64,000 nucleotides of DNA from Ricinus communis (taxonomy: Eukaryota; Streptophyta; Magnoliopsida; Malpighiales; Euphorbiaceae). Below are positions 11,638 through 23,033 of the stretch, piece by piece. The stretch covers positions 8,308,001 to 8,372,000 of the forward strand of contig NC_063257.1 in assembly GCF_019578655.1 (NCBI RefSeq), in the 5' to 3' direction. Position 1 is the first letter of the stretch, and each line of letters opens with the position of its first letter. The notes below the pieces were generated by a model, which saw only the letters and a list, made by a program, of their open reading frames with translations, was not told the origin of the DNA and made no database searches. The position numbers were made by a program, and so were the translations under genes.

Positions 11638-11944
11638 ATATAAGAATAAACTATAAATCAGGCAATAGAAATCCAAAGTCATTATAAAGGCTTTGGATCC
11701 TCTCATGATAATAGAAATATGACAATAGAACTTGCATTTCAGATTGTGAAATCAAATTAATATATATTAAAGGGTGCATTGTAAAGAATATGATTGCATA
11801 ATCTGGAACCTGATGATCATCACAAAATTGCATAAACAAAATGCTCCAATAAAGAAAACTGTAGCCCCATTTATATATGATTTATCATTGCATGGAAAAT
11901 TATATAAAGCAATCCACGCATTAATGAATAGTGATGGAAGTGCT

Positions 11945-12488
11945 TACATTTAGATGAAACATCACCAATGGCACTACTAAGGCTTTTGCTCTTTGATGCT
12001 ACTTATGCAACTTCATTTCTAGTATCTCGATCTCTGGTTGCAACTTCAACATTTGTCATCTTCAGTGAAAGAACCTTTTTCTTAGATGCAACAATCTTAT
12101 CCATCTTTTTTCTGTTATCTTTCGGGTTCTTGCATATCTTAACTTGATTAACTGCTTACTCAAGTTTCTCATATCGATTTCGATCTAGCTTCCTAAACTC
12201 AACATCAGTGATAGCAAAATGCAGGCATTGCAGATGACTTTTTTTAAGAAGTATAAATTGCACAGCTCCTAAATCCTATATCACATCGCAAACCCTCTCT
12301 AGTGCAAGAGTAGGCATTTTATTGCTTCTGATTGGAAAATCTCGAGCAATGTCACCATGCTTGTTCATGATGGTACCAATAACTGAAGCATACCTTGGTT
12401 GTATAAAATAAGAATCCACTTGTTCAATGTGATTATTTATTGAGCTGATTTCCTTCGCACTTGTTAGATCATAAAAAATGCTCGCCAT
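11945..12488 (-). pseudogene. PEARLI4/phospholipase-like gene remnant
   Basis: One minus-strand frame stays coding-like for about 180 codons but has three in-frame stops (12276-12278, 12156-12158, 12003-12005). It reads ASIFYDLTSAKE, then RYASVIGTIMNKHGDIARD, LALERVCDVI and DVEFRKLDRNRYEKLE. The KHGDIA plus LE-VCDV layout recalls the plant pEARLI4 domain, a family of unknown biochemical role often labelled phospholipase-like. There is no credible start or end. The N-terminal edge abuts copia fragment B at about 12488, so it was probably captured or broken by transposition. The family call is from memory and tentative. Confidence 0.45.
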
Positions 12489-13329
12489 GTGGAAAATGTG
12501 TTTGAAATGTCTATTCTAGGTCTCATGAATTATTTTCTTAGGATGGAGATACACTAATGCAGCTCAGGTATCTTGATTTCACAAAGAAAGTATGCTATTG
12601 ATGTTCTCAAGAAGTTTAAATTGGAGTCATGTAAAGAAATCTCTACTCCTCTTACTCAGAATGAGAAGATTTCTAAAGATAGTAGTGAGAAGCTTGAAGA
12701 ACCCTCAACTTTTAGAAGCCTTGTAGGGAGTTTGTTATATTTGACAGCAATTAGGCCAAAATTGATGTTCCCTACTAGTTTGCTATCAAGATTCATGAGT
12801 TCACCCAACAATGTTCATATAGGGGTTGCATGAAGAGTGTTGAAGTATATGAAAGGTACCACAGACCTTGGTATTTGGTATATGAAAACTGAAAATGTGA
12901 AATTAATAGGATATGCTGAGAGCAATTAGACTGGTTGTATAGATGATATGAAGAGCACTTCTGGCTATGTTTTCCTTTAGGCTCAGGAGTTATTTGTTGA
13001 AACACAAAGAAATAAGATGTCGTTTCACAATCGACTGCAGAAGCTGAGTATATCTCAATTGCAGATGCTGCAAGCCATGCTATATGGTTGAGAAACTTAC
13101 TTAATGATCTGGGACAGATTCAAGACTCTCAAACCGATTTGTTTTGTGACAATAAGTTAGCCATTGATATTGCTCAAATTTCTATTCAACATGGCAGGAC
13201 TAAGCACATCAATGTGAAACTTCACTCTATAAGGGATGCGGGAAAGAATTTGTTTGTGAAGTTGCACCATTGTTCAAGTAATTTGCAGCTTGCTGATTTG
13301 ATGACTAAAGTCTTGCAAGAACAAGGTTA
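12489..13329 (+). pseudogene. Copia fragment B: RT C-terminus plus RNase H
   Basis: The plus-strand frame reads FEMSILGLMNYFLRMEIH, then ISQRKYAIDVLKKF, STPLTQNEK, SLVGSLLYLTAIRP, LKYMKGTTDLGIWY, the RNase H block DMKSTSGYVF, and FCDNKLAIDIAQ to GRTKHINVKLHSIRD. This is the end of a copia polyprotein. Gag, PR, INT and the RT catalytic YVDD part are missing. At least four stops or frame changes occur (near 12832, 12929, 12978 and 13091). The left edge abuts the PEARLI4-like remnant. Confidence 0.85.
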
Positions 13330-13370
13330 GAGTTTCTGAGAATTAAGCTAGGGATATCCAAGGTAAATCT

Positions 13371-13655
13371 CAAGGAGGAGTGTTAATGTTCATGAGATTT
13401 GCCTTATACAATAAAGCTGAAAGTCTTTTTGGATGGAACAAAATTTTTGCAGCAAGTTAACAGTGTCAAGCTGCATATAATATAGTTTAATTTGATGTCT
13501 AGCTTGTCTTTCTTTTCTCATGCAATGTTTATTTTACTTTAGTTATAATTTCAGCACTAGTTAAGTACAAATGTAAGTGTATTTTGTATTCCTTGAGTCG
13601 AGTAATCTGTCAAGAAAAAAGATAGTTAAAAGCTGTCATTGACAGCTTAGTAAAG
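13371..13655 (+). repeat. Polypurine tract and partial 3' LTR of copia fragment B
   Basis: CAAGGAGGAG (13371-13380) is a typical copia polypurine tract. It lies 42 nt after the RNase H stop and is followed directly by TGTTAATG, a canonical LTR start, at 13381. The LTR runs at least to the Ty3-type element at 13656. No matching ...TTAACA end is visible, so it is truncated or interrupted. A 9-bp-arm palindrome (AAGCTGTCA-T-TGACAGCTT) lies at 13630-13648. Confidence 0.65.
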
Positions 13656-13820
13656 TGTTGCCTTCTTGTCAGAACGCATGAGAGGAAGAAGAAAAGAGAG
13701 AGAAAGAGAGAGAATGGAAAGATTTGGAAGGAATGTATGTATTAATTCAATAATGATTCTGCCATATAATCCTTCACATTAAATAACATGATCATAATGG
13801 AATTCTTCTACAATTCAATA
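13656..13820 (-). repeat. 3' LTR of the small Ty3-type element (~165 bp)
   Basis: It starts TGTTGCC and matches the right copy (15837-16016) through the shared blocks AGAACGCATGA, GAAGATTTGGAAG, CAATAATGATT and GGAATTCTTCTA. It has a short GA-rich run and a degenerate end (CAATA in place of CAACA). Confidence 0.75.
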
Positions 13821-14027
13821 ATATAATGATACTGCATGTGGTAATGTTTGTGGCTCCTTAAAGACAAATTCATATAGTTGTAGTAATTGAACTATGGGTG
13901 CAAGAATACTTACAGTGGAAGGAAAATTTAAGGCATTTAAAGAGCTGTTGGATTCATCTCCAGTGATATTGCAGGTGATGGAGTGTAATTGAGCTGTGTC
14001 TTGCTCCTAATTCTTTATCAGAAAACT

Positions 14028-15784
14028 TTATAGCCTTTCATAGGACATCAATTTAAGCTCCCCAGCATCAGTAATGTATGTTAGCTCTATTCTATCTTGT
14101 CCCTTGACAAATGAGAGCTTTATATGTATAAAGTCAAAATTGATAGGGTTGTAATGTCTTATCCAGTCGACCCCTAGTATTAGGTCATGACTACCCAAGT
14201 TTAGAGTCCTAAAATCATACTCAAATTCATGCCCTTGCATGCACCATCTGAACCCCATGCAGGTGGACTTGTCGAGCATGTGTTGCCTATTTGCCACTGT
14301 GACCACCAAAGTTTTGTTCCTGCTAATGGCACACCCAACCTCTTTAGCCATGCCAATGGCAACAAAACTATGAGTGCTTCCACTATCTATGAGCACCAGT
14401 ATACTCCTTCCACCTACTTCACCTTTTATCTTAAGAGTGTTAGCACTGTCATTCCTTTCAATAGCATGCATGGAGGTTTCCATATTGTCAGTGTCCTCTC
14501 CTATCACCAACTCCTCATTTTCATGTTCCTCATCTTTTACTTCTTTTTCAGTAGCAATCACAGCATTCAACTGTTTACTTTTGCAAACATGTACCACATA
14601 ATATCTGTCTCCACACTTGAAACATTGCCTAAGATTTCTTTTAAATTCAGGTTGGTTATGTCTTGGTTTCATGGTCTCAGGTTTACTATTCACATATTTT
14701 TTTAATTTGTTTTATGATTCAGCCTTAGTGATAGTTTTAATGGAGGTTTTGAGGTTTGTGGGAGAGTAGTTCGTAAGGGGTCTGTTGAAGAATAGTGTGG
14801 TATGGCGGTGTTTTTGGGGTTGTAAGGAGTGGTTATTTTAGGTGGAAATCTTTGTTTCTTAAGCATAGCATTGATAGATTGTTCCTGCAATTTAACTTGT
14901 TCATAGGCTTGGTTTAGGTTTGAGGATTTGAAGATTTTGACAATGAAGCTGGAGACAAAATATCCTTCGGCTTGGTTTAGCTTCTTACTCAGGCCACTAA
15001 TGAAGCTGGAGACAAAATATCATTCTTCAAAATTTTATTGATACTCACTCATTGTCCCCTTCTGTTTCAGCTTATTAAACTCCTTCACTACCTTAGAAAT
15101 AGTCAACTCTCCAAATCTTTGACACAAGGCTTCAGAGAATTTGTCCCAATCATTTTCTGTGCTACTCCCTTGCCACCCTTGATACCAAATGTCTACTTTT
15201 TCCCCCATATATAAGATAGCCAAATCCACCTCCTGCTCCTCTTTCCATATAATTGAAAATACTTGTGGCACTTTCTAACCAAAGTTCTGGGGTTATTACC
15301 TTCAAAAGTGAATAGCTCAAGTTTTGGCAATCTAGAGCTCGTAATATGGTTACTGTTGGGATGACTAGTGTTGAAGGTATTACTTGATTCTCCTCCTTCT
15401 TTGGTGGTATTCGAAGATGGAACTGGAGTGGGCAATAAGCCTTTTCTAAAATTAATAGTGGTTCCTGTTGCTTTCTAGGCTGGGGACAGTACCACATTCT
15501 GATGATCACTATTCTTCTAAGGTGAGTTGGTAGTTGTTGCTGTTGTAGGTGGAGTGACGCCAGATTAGGTATTGAGCAAGTGTTTTCATTATTTCCATCA
15601 TCTGGTCTAACTTGGTCTGCATCATCTGTTATAAGTTGTGATTCTCCTATAACTGCTTATTGTGCAGCTCCAAATGGGTATACACATCCTTCATAAACTC
15701 TTGGTTTCGTTGTTCAATCATCTGGACTTGCTCCTCCATGTTTTGTTGAACTCCTGAGGTTGTAGCCTTACTTTTCTTAGCCAT
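14028..15784 (-). pseudogene. Ty3-type gag and aspartic protease, no RT/INT
   Basis: Gag begins at an ATG at 15784 (MAKKSKATTSG) with stops soon after. The capsid-like part is at 15035-15271 (DLAILYMGEKVDIWYQGW, WDKFSEALCQRFGE, EFNKLKQKGTMSEYQ). The 14028-14693 frame has a zinc knuckle (CFKCGDRYYVVHVCK) and a retropepsin-like domain with the active site LVLIDSGSTHSFV and the typical LGVDWIRHYNPINFDF. The left LTR follows about 200 nt after the protease stop, so reverse transcriptase, RNase H and integrase are absent. The element could only move by borrowing enzymes. Several stops and frame breaks make this copy dead. Confidence 0.85.
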
Positions 15785-15823
15785 TTGAGCGAGTGAAGCA
15801 AGAGGTTAAATCAGAATCGGATT

Positions 15824-15835
15824 GTTCTGATACCA
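15824..15835 (-). other. Primer-binding site of the small Ty3-type element
   Basis: The minus strand reads TGGTATCAGAAC, 11 of 12 bases complementary to initiator tRNA-Met, 1 nt from the LTR edge at 15837. Confidence 0.8.
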
Positions 15836-15836
15836 C

Positions 15837-16016
15837 TGTTGCATTCCTGTCGGAACGCATGAAAGGAAGAAAAAAAATGAGCAAAAGAGAGAGAGAGAGA
15901 GAGAGAGAATGGGAAGATTTGGAAGAAATGTTTGTATTATTTCAATAATGATTTTGCCAGTAGAATTCTCCACACTTAATAAAATGACCATAACGGAATT
16001 CTTCTAGAATTCAACA
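15837..16016 (-). repeat. 5' LTR of the small Ty3-type element (~180 bp)
   Basis: It runs from TGTTGC at 15837 to TTCAACA at 16016, giving TGTTG/CAACA inverted ends. It is homologous to 13656-13820 and contains a (GA)n run at about 15889-15908. At 180 bp it is unusually short for Ty3. The outer boundary is the less certain one, because no 5-bp duplication is visible. Confidence 0.7.
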
Positions 16017-18679
16017 ATACAGCTGTAATTGACACCTCACTAAATGACAACTGACTAAAAGAGGAATAGACTAAAGGACAAATGTTGGTTTTGAGCAAAG
16101 AAAAAGATTAGTAGATATGAAAGGAAAATCTGATATACTTTTATTGATCTCAAATATACCATTTATACATCAAAATATAACTAAATTTGCAGAGAAATCT
16201 GCTACAAGAAAGCATAAACTACTTCCTAAAAATCTGCATAAAGAATAGTTCTTATTCTAACTAAAGCTTGACCATTTCAGGCGTTTGCATATGGAGTCAC
16301 TTACTCCAACAATCTCTTCCTTGACTGAAAGACTGCACATACCAAGTTTCTGTCTAAGATATTCAAACCTTGCTTTAAGCAATGATTTTGTGAGGAAATC
16401 AGCAAGCTGATTTTCTATCTTACAATAAACCAGTTGTATCTCACATTGCTTTTGCACCTCTCCTAGAAAATAAAATTTTATCTTGAAATGTTTTGTTTTT
16501 CCATAAAATACAGGATTATTAGTAATTCAAATTGTAGCTTGGTTATCAACAAGAACCTGTGTACTCTCTTTCTGCTCTATGTGCAAATCAGCCATAAGTT
16601 TTCTAAGCTAAAGTGCTTGATTTGCGGTATTGCTATATATTCCTGTAGATTGTGCTATGACTTCTTGCTTCTTTGAACACCATGAAAAGACTCCATAACC
16701 AAAACTAAAGCAATAACCTGAAGTACTTCTCATGTCATCAACACTTCCAGCCCAATCACTATCGTTGTAGCCACAAAGATTGAAATTTTTAACCTGTAGG
16801 AACTTCACTCCATAGCTAACCGTGCCCTTAACATATCTGAGAATTCTTTTGGCTGCTTGAAAATGAATCTCACTAGCACAATGCAAGTATCTTGACAACA
16901 AACTTACTGCATGTGCAATGTCTGACCTAGTCACAATCAAATACATCAACCATCCTATCAAGCTTCTGTACAACTTTTCATCAACTTTTTCAGCTCCATC
17001 AACTTTTCTAAGAATTTCCTTTGCATGTTTTTCTTGATTCATAAAGATTTCACTATCATTTTGCTGCACCTCTTTCATTCATTTTTTGAACTCTTCAATC
17101 AACTCATTTGAATCTCCTGTCATAAGTAAATCATCAACATACAAAAAGACAACCAGTATTTCATCATCAACCTTCTTAACATACAGAGTATATTCACTTA
17201 GACTCTTTTCAAAGCCTAGGCTCATCAAGCGTGCATCAATTCTATTGTACCAAGAACTTGGGGCTTGTTTTAAGCCGTACAAGGCTTTCTTCAGCCGATA
17301 AACTTTTTCTTCTTTATGAATCCTTCAGATTGCTCTACAAAAATTTCTTCTTCCAAATATCCATTTAGAAAAGCTGATTTGACATCCATTTGGTGTATAA
17401 CCCAGCCCTTTTATGCAGCAAGAGCTAGTAGCATCCTTATAGTATCCAGTCTAGCAACAGGAGCGAAAGTTTCTGAAAAATCTACCCCAAACATCTGAGC
17501 ATATCCCTTCACCACAAGCCTTGCCTTATATTTGTTTATTGAACCATCAGAATTCAACTTGGTTCTGTAAACCTATTTGACTCCTATGGCTTTCTTATCT
17601 TCAGGTCTATCCACCAACTCCTATGGCTGATTTTTCTCAATCATATTGAGCTCCTCCTTCATCGCTACTATCCATTTTGGATCTGTTGCAATTTCATCGT
17701 AGTTTGCAGGTTCCATAACGGCAACATTACATCTCTTATAAATTTCAGAGAGTAGTCTGGTTCCTCTGATTGGTTGGTCATCCATATCATCTTCATTGTC
17801 CTCCTGAATCTCAAGTTGATTTTCACTTTCTTTGCTCCAATTTTCTGCCTCAAAGAATTGCACATCCCTACTAACAATGACTTTGTTACTTTGTGGCAAG
17901 AAAATTTTGTAGGCTTTTGATGTTGAACTGTAGCCTTCAAATATGCCTGGTTCTGCTTTTTTATCAAGTTTATCTCTCTTAACTTGTGGAATATATGAGA
18001 AACACAAGCAACCAAAAATTTTCAAGTTCAACAATTTTGGCTTAAAACCATACCAAGCTTCAAAAGGAGTCTTTGAAAGAGCCTTTGATGGCAATTTGTT
18101 CAACAAAAATACTGTTGTATTTGCTGCTTATGCCCATAATTTTTTTGGAAGATCTTTGTCATGAAGCAGACATCTAGTCATTTCTATAATTGTTCTATTT
18201 TTGCGCTCAACAACCCCATTTTGTTGTGGGGTGTAGGGTGCTGTAAATTGGTGTTCAATGCCTGCATCTTCATAAAACTTGCTGAATTTTTGCGATGTAT
18301 ATTCAGTTCCATTATCTGACCTTAACATCTGCAAATTTCTGCCACTTTGAGTCTCCACACAAGTTTTGAACTTGTAGAAAAATGTCAGCAACCTCAGCTT
18401 TGTTCTTCATGAAATAAATCCAGCATATTCTTGTATAAGCATCAATGAAAGCAATATAGTACTTACTGCCATTCAAAGATGATGTTTTCAGAGGTCCTCC
18501 AACATCTGTATGTACCAATTGCAGCTTATTTGTTGCTCTCCAAGATTTGCCTATTGGAAAAGGCAACCTTGTTTGTTTTCCATATTGACAAGCAGCACAT
18601 TCAGGTAATCCTTCTTCTAATTCTGGTAGTTCTTTCATAAGATCATTTTTCTTTAAATAGAGCAAAGCAGCATGATGAA
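16017..18679 (-). pseudogene. Copia element C, 3' half: INT, RT, RNase H
   Basis: This is the C-terminal half of a copia polyprotein read right to left. Integrase covers 17900-18665 (CAACQYGKQTR, LVHTDVGGPL, LRSDNGTEYTSQKF, NGVVERKNRT). RT is near 17079-17640 (YGLKQAPSSWYNRID, VVFLYVDDLLMTGD). RNase H covers 16257-16850 (GYNDSDWAGSVDDMRSTSGYCFSFG and the terminal LADFLTKSL, FEYLRQKLGMC). Stops and frameshifts are present throughout. The downstream 16017-16256 stretch should include 3' LTR sequence, but I could not fix an LTR start or polypurine tract. It continues at 21643 across the solo LTR. Confidence 0.88.
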
Positions 18680-21642
18680 TGTAACACCCGGAATTTTTTT
18701 TATATATTTAATAATAAGTTTTTATTTAAATTAATTTTAGCTTTATTTTTATTCGGTTTAATTGGAATGATTTAAATACAAATTTTGAATGTTCATGTTA
18801 GATAAATAAATGAGTTATTTTCCATATCCAATTAGTTTGATTTTTAAGGAGTTAATTAAGTAAACTATTTGAGAAATGATTATATTTTGGTTATTCAAAT
18901 TTTCCCAAATGCATATTTATATAAATAAAATTATATATTGGAAAATTATGATAGAAATTGTAAGGGATGTTTTTATAAAAGAATTTTGAGAAAATTGGTA
19001 TTATAATTGATTAGTAGTATTAAATTTTAAGTTGGAAATTGATTATTTAATTTAATTGTGTGTAAGATTTAATTGGAAATTTATTTTGGAATAAGGATTA
19101 AAAGTGTAATTTTATTTTTGTGAGGGTTTAATGGAAATTTGTGAGTTTGGTATTTTCGTAAATAAATATGTCGGTCAGGGGTATTTTTGTAATTGTATAT
19201 TTTCAATAATTCGGATTTGGCCCAAATTAAATAGTTAGGGGCTTAATTGAAAGGCTAAAAAGAAGTTTGGGGGTCAAATTAAAATTCTGCAGGATGAGAT
19301 TATAAGTAATTAAGAAAGTTGAGGGACCAAATTGTAATAAGGAAAAGTTCGGGGGCCTAATGTCGATATTGAAAGGAATGGAAGTCGAGGAAGAAGAAGA
19401 GAGGAAGAGAGATGTCGGGGGAGAGAGAGGAGCGGAGGAAGGAGGCTGGCGTCGGGGCCGTCGGTGGCCGCAGGCGGCCGGCAGCAGCGAGGAGGAAGAT
19501 GGCCGAAGCTTCCTTGCCGCGGGCGCTTCCGGCGTCGGTGGTCGGCCGATCTTAGTGCCGATCGACTCCTCTCGGCCCTCGGCTTTGTTTTGGCGGCGGT
19601 GTCGACGGTGGCCGGAAGCGAAGATCCGGTGGAGAGAGAAAATGGAGGCAGCCGAGGTTTTTGGATTTTTCCGGCGAGCTCCGGCGAGCTATGGAAGATC
19701 GGAGGACGTATCCCGACTCTCCTCAGCTCAAGCTTCGAAATGGCACCAGTTTCGTGGCGATCGGGCTTCGTTTGCGAATCGACGGTCGAGATCGTCCGCA
19801 AATCTCTCCGGATAATCGGGTGTCAGATCGAAAAATCGAAAGCGGGGATCGTCATCAGCGCGTCGTTGTGAGTCCGATGGTGTGTTCGGATCGTCGATCG
19901 GACTCCGGCGGCTGGAGGCGAGTCGACCGAGCGATCGAGCGTCTCGGTAATTTTCTTTGGCCCGTTAATTTTAGAAATTCTTGGTTTAATTGTGTCTATT
20001 GGATTATATTGAGTATTTGATGATATTTGTGAGTCAAAAATAATTGTCTGTCAGTTTGCCTGCCTCGTATTTTGTCTTTGTGTGAGGTCGGAAATAGTGA
20101 AGTTTGGGGACCCGACTCCCGTTGTTTAAATTGTTGGATATTTGGAGTGTTTTTCTGGCAGGTCCTGGACTCGTTTTTACGGGGGGTAATGTTCGTGTTG
20201 TAAGGGGGGTTCTGCCGGATTTTCGGTAGAATTCTCCTGAGTCGAGATTCTTAGACAGTCAGTCCTAGGAATCTAGACCTAGGATCTATTGTAATTGTTT
20301 CATCGTTTTGATAAATTGTTTTCCGTAACTAGATTGTCAGTTTGTTCGGCTCGCTCCTACCGAGGCACCGGAGCAGAGCTAGGAGGTCGCCAAACCTGTG
20401 AGTTAAAGTCATTTAATCATTGCACTATTGCTAAGTCTGATTTTAATATGCTATTTTGGAAGTTTATGTTTAACATGGTTACTAATATCTCAACGTAATT
20501 AATTTTACTGGATTATTAATTATTGACGATAATATGAGTATTATTATAGTAATGTTATAATAATTTCAAATATTATCAGTTTTTCACCTGAGCTGCCTGA
20601 TGTTTTACTCTTAATTGTTAATCATTAATTTGATATGGTTGAATGACTTCATTATACAATGATATTTATTAAATGGATGATTGTGTCTTGGGAAACGTGG
20701 CTTGTAGAACATGCCGCCTGATGGGTTACATCAGGACCGCGTGCGCACCGGTAATGATCATGGACATGTAATAAGATTTTCATGGGTTTGCCCTGGTCGA
20801 GCATGGCTCTCTGGGCTGATTTGTGTAAATTGCCGGAGGTAAGGTCCCTGGTCGAGCATTGCTCTCGGGGCGCCGGCTTATTTGGATACTTAAGTGACCA
20901 GACTGGAGGTAAGGTCCCTGGTCGAGCATTGCTCTCGGGGTGCCAGTCTTATTGGATTAAGAGAGCCAAAATGGCTGTTAGAATTTGGGGTTAGGGTTCT
21001 ACTGAGCCACTCGTCCCGTAAAAGTAAAAATATATTTTTATTTATTCATTTATTTATTTATTATGGTATGATTATAATATGGATTGTATTTACTTGCATG
21101 GTTGATATATTAATTCGAATGATCAATATTTTCTGTGAAGAAAGTAATAGGGTATGATTATAGTATGATTGGTATTTATGTGCATGATTTGATATACTGA
21201 TTTGAACAATCTATGTTTTCTGAGAAGAATGCAATAGTTTCCAGATTATTTGATTTTAACTCACTCTAGACCGAGTCTCATTTCTTATTTTTGATTCGAC
21301 TGTTAGTCCTCCCGCGACTCTTATTCAGTAACCCGACTCCTTCATTATCGGGTGATGTATTTGATTTGGTATGTAAATTGGTAAATCTTAGATTCTCCGC
21401 AGTAGTAATTAGTAGATGTATCAGTTGTAAATTTTATGAGTTTCGGGTCTTGCCTAATTTTTCTGGCAGACCGAAGTATTTATGTAGAATGTAGCTGTTA
21501 AGATAAATTGTGGCTTTAATAATATTAATTTGAGATGAGATTTGTTTAAGTCAGTGAGTGTCAGGCTTACTACGGGTTTCGGTGGCCTTACGCCTACCCA
21601 TTCCCTAGTGCCGGTCACGGGCCCACGGGTGGGGTCGTGACA
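18680..21642 (+). repeat. Solo LTR, 2,963 bp, nested in copia element C
   Basis: The sequence begins TGTAACACCCGG and ends GGGTCGTGACA, so the ends are TG..CA and near-inverted (TGTAACACCC against TGTCACGACCC). It is flanked by a perfect 5-bp duplication, ATGAA at 18675-18679 and 21643-21647. No PBS, polypurine tract or retroviral domain lies inside, so it is a solo LTR left by LTR-LTR recombination, not a full element. TGTAACACCC starts and multi-kb LTRs are typical of Ty3 chromoviruses such as Tekay/Del; that family call is inference. Orientation is assumed. The GC-rich stretch at about 19360-19960 has overlapping open frames that are low complexity and not supported as genes. Confidence 0.88.
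20791..20960 (+). repeat. Short tandem repeats inside the solo LTR
   Basis: The phrase CCCTGGTCGAGCAT recurs at 20791, 20846 and 20916. The last two copies share about 43 identical bases (starting GGAGGTAAGGTCCCTGG) at a 70-bp spacing. The first copy is partial and 55 bp away. Internal tandem repeats of this sort are common in long plant LTRs. Confidence 0.85.
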
Positions 21643-23033
21643 ATGAAAATGCCCCATCCTTTTATGCCAAAACATTATGTTGTCTTCAACCTTGTGTACA
21701 ACAATTTGCTCTTCTTCAATCAAATTCAAGGTAAAGCTTTTGCCTTTCATTTAAACTTTGATCAATTCTTTGCCATCTGAATCTTTTATCATGCAACTTT
21801 TATCTTCAAAGAGAACTTTGTAGCCTTTCTCCAATAACTGACCAACACTCAACAAGTTTTGATCAATTTCGAGGACATAAAGAACATCATGAATCAGTTT
21901 TAAACCTGCACTCCCTTCAATTGCAATAGTTCACTTGCCTTCTACAGCTATCTTTGCTCCATTTCCAATTCTGACTTTGGTGCTGTAGGTTGTATCAAGA
22001 TCTCTAAATAATTCTTAATCAAAGGTCATGTGGTTTGTGCAACCACTATCAATCAACCAACTATCGATTGAGCTTGTAGTAGTAAAGCAAGATACTACAA
22101 ACAGCTCCTCTTCATCAACTTCTTCAACTGCGGCCTTTGCTTTTCCTTGTTGTGAAGACTTACAGATCTTCTCCATATGTCCTAATTATCCACACTTATT
22201 GTATTTTACATCTGGCCTCCACCAACATTTCGCTTGTGGATGATTACTTTTCTTACAATAAGGACATGGTGAAAAATTTTAAGAAGTTTTGTTGTCATTA
22301 TTATTGCTGAAACTCCATGGCTTGTTCTTCTTGTTCTTGCTACCATAATTATTATTTTGAGATTTGACTAGCAAAGCTCCTTCAATGGAACATTGTTGTC
22401 TCATAAGTCTTCCTCGTTCTTGAGCCTGAAGTGCACTCAACAATTCTGCCAAAGTGATGCTTGATAAATCTCTTGAGTTTTCGAGGGAAGTGATTGTGGC
22501 CTCATATTTTTCAGGAATTGTTACAAGAATTTTTTGGACAATTCTAGAATCGGAGAGATCAGTACCAAGAAGCCTTATTTTATTTGCAATGATGAGGAGC
22601 TTGTCTACATAGTCTTTGATCGTTTCTGAATCTTTTATCCTCTGCATCTCAAATTCTCGAACTAAATTCAGTGTTTGCATTCCTTTAATCCTCTCACTTC
22701 CTTCATACTCTTGCTTCAAGAAGTTTCATATTTCATATGTTGTTTTCATTGTCATTCTTCTTTTGAAAATAACAGAAGATACAGTTGTGAACAAGACTGA
22801 TCTTACTTTGGATTTTCGAAGCCTCCTTTCTTTGTGGTTCTTCATTTGTGCAACAATAGGATTTTTGGCAAAGGGAAAACTTCATAGCCATCTTCAACAG
22901 TTTCCCATAAATCATTGGCATTAAGATATGCTTCCATTTTGACAGCTCACATTTGATAATTAATTCCATCAAATATAGGTGGTGAAATGGCAGTGAAAGA
23001 AATTTCTGACTCCATTGAATCTGATTGTAGCAT
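21643..23033 (-). pseudogene. Copia element C, 5' half: gag, protease, start of INT finger
   Basis: Gag starts at an ATG at 23033 (MLQSDSMESEISFTAISPPI) and runs to about 22279 with the dUF-type copia gag phrases VKMEAYLNANDLWETVEDGY and LLIIANKIRLLGTDLSD, broken by TGA in place of the Trp codon after YQM and by a frameshift near 22730. A zinc-knuckle region and the protease motif WLIDSGCTNHM (about 22028-22057) follow. The frame reaches the GAG-pre-integrase His finger (FWHKRMGHFH) and is cut by the solo LTR at 21642. It resumes as HHAALLYLKKNDL at 18679. No primer-binding site or 5' LTR is found to the right, so the element is truncated there. Confidence 0.85.

Noticed and set aside
19310..20020. 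Overlapping open frames of 119-163 residues on both strands
   Set aside because: They lie inside the solo LTR, are Arg/Ser/Gly-rich products of GC-rich low-complexity DNA, and show no domain or splice context.
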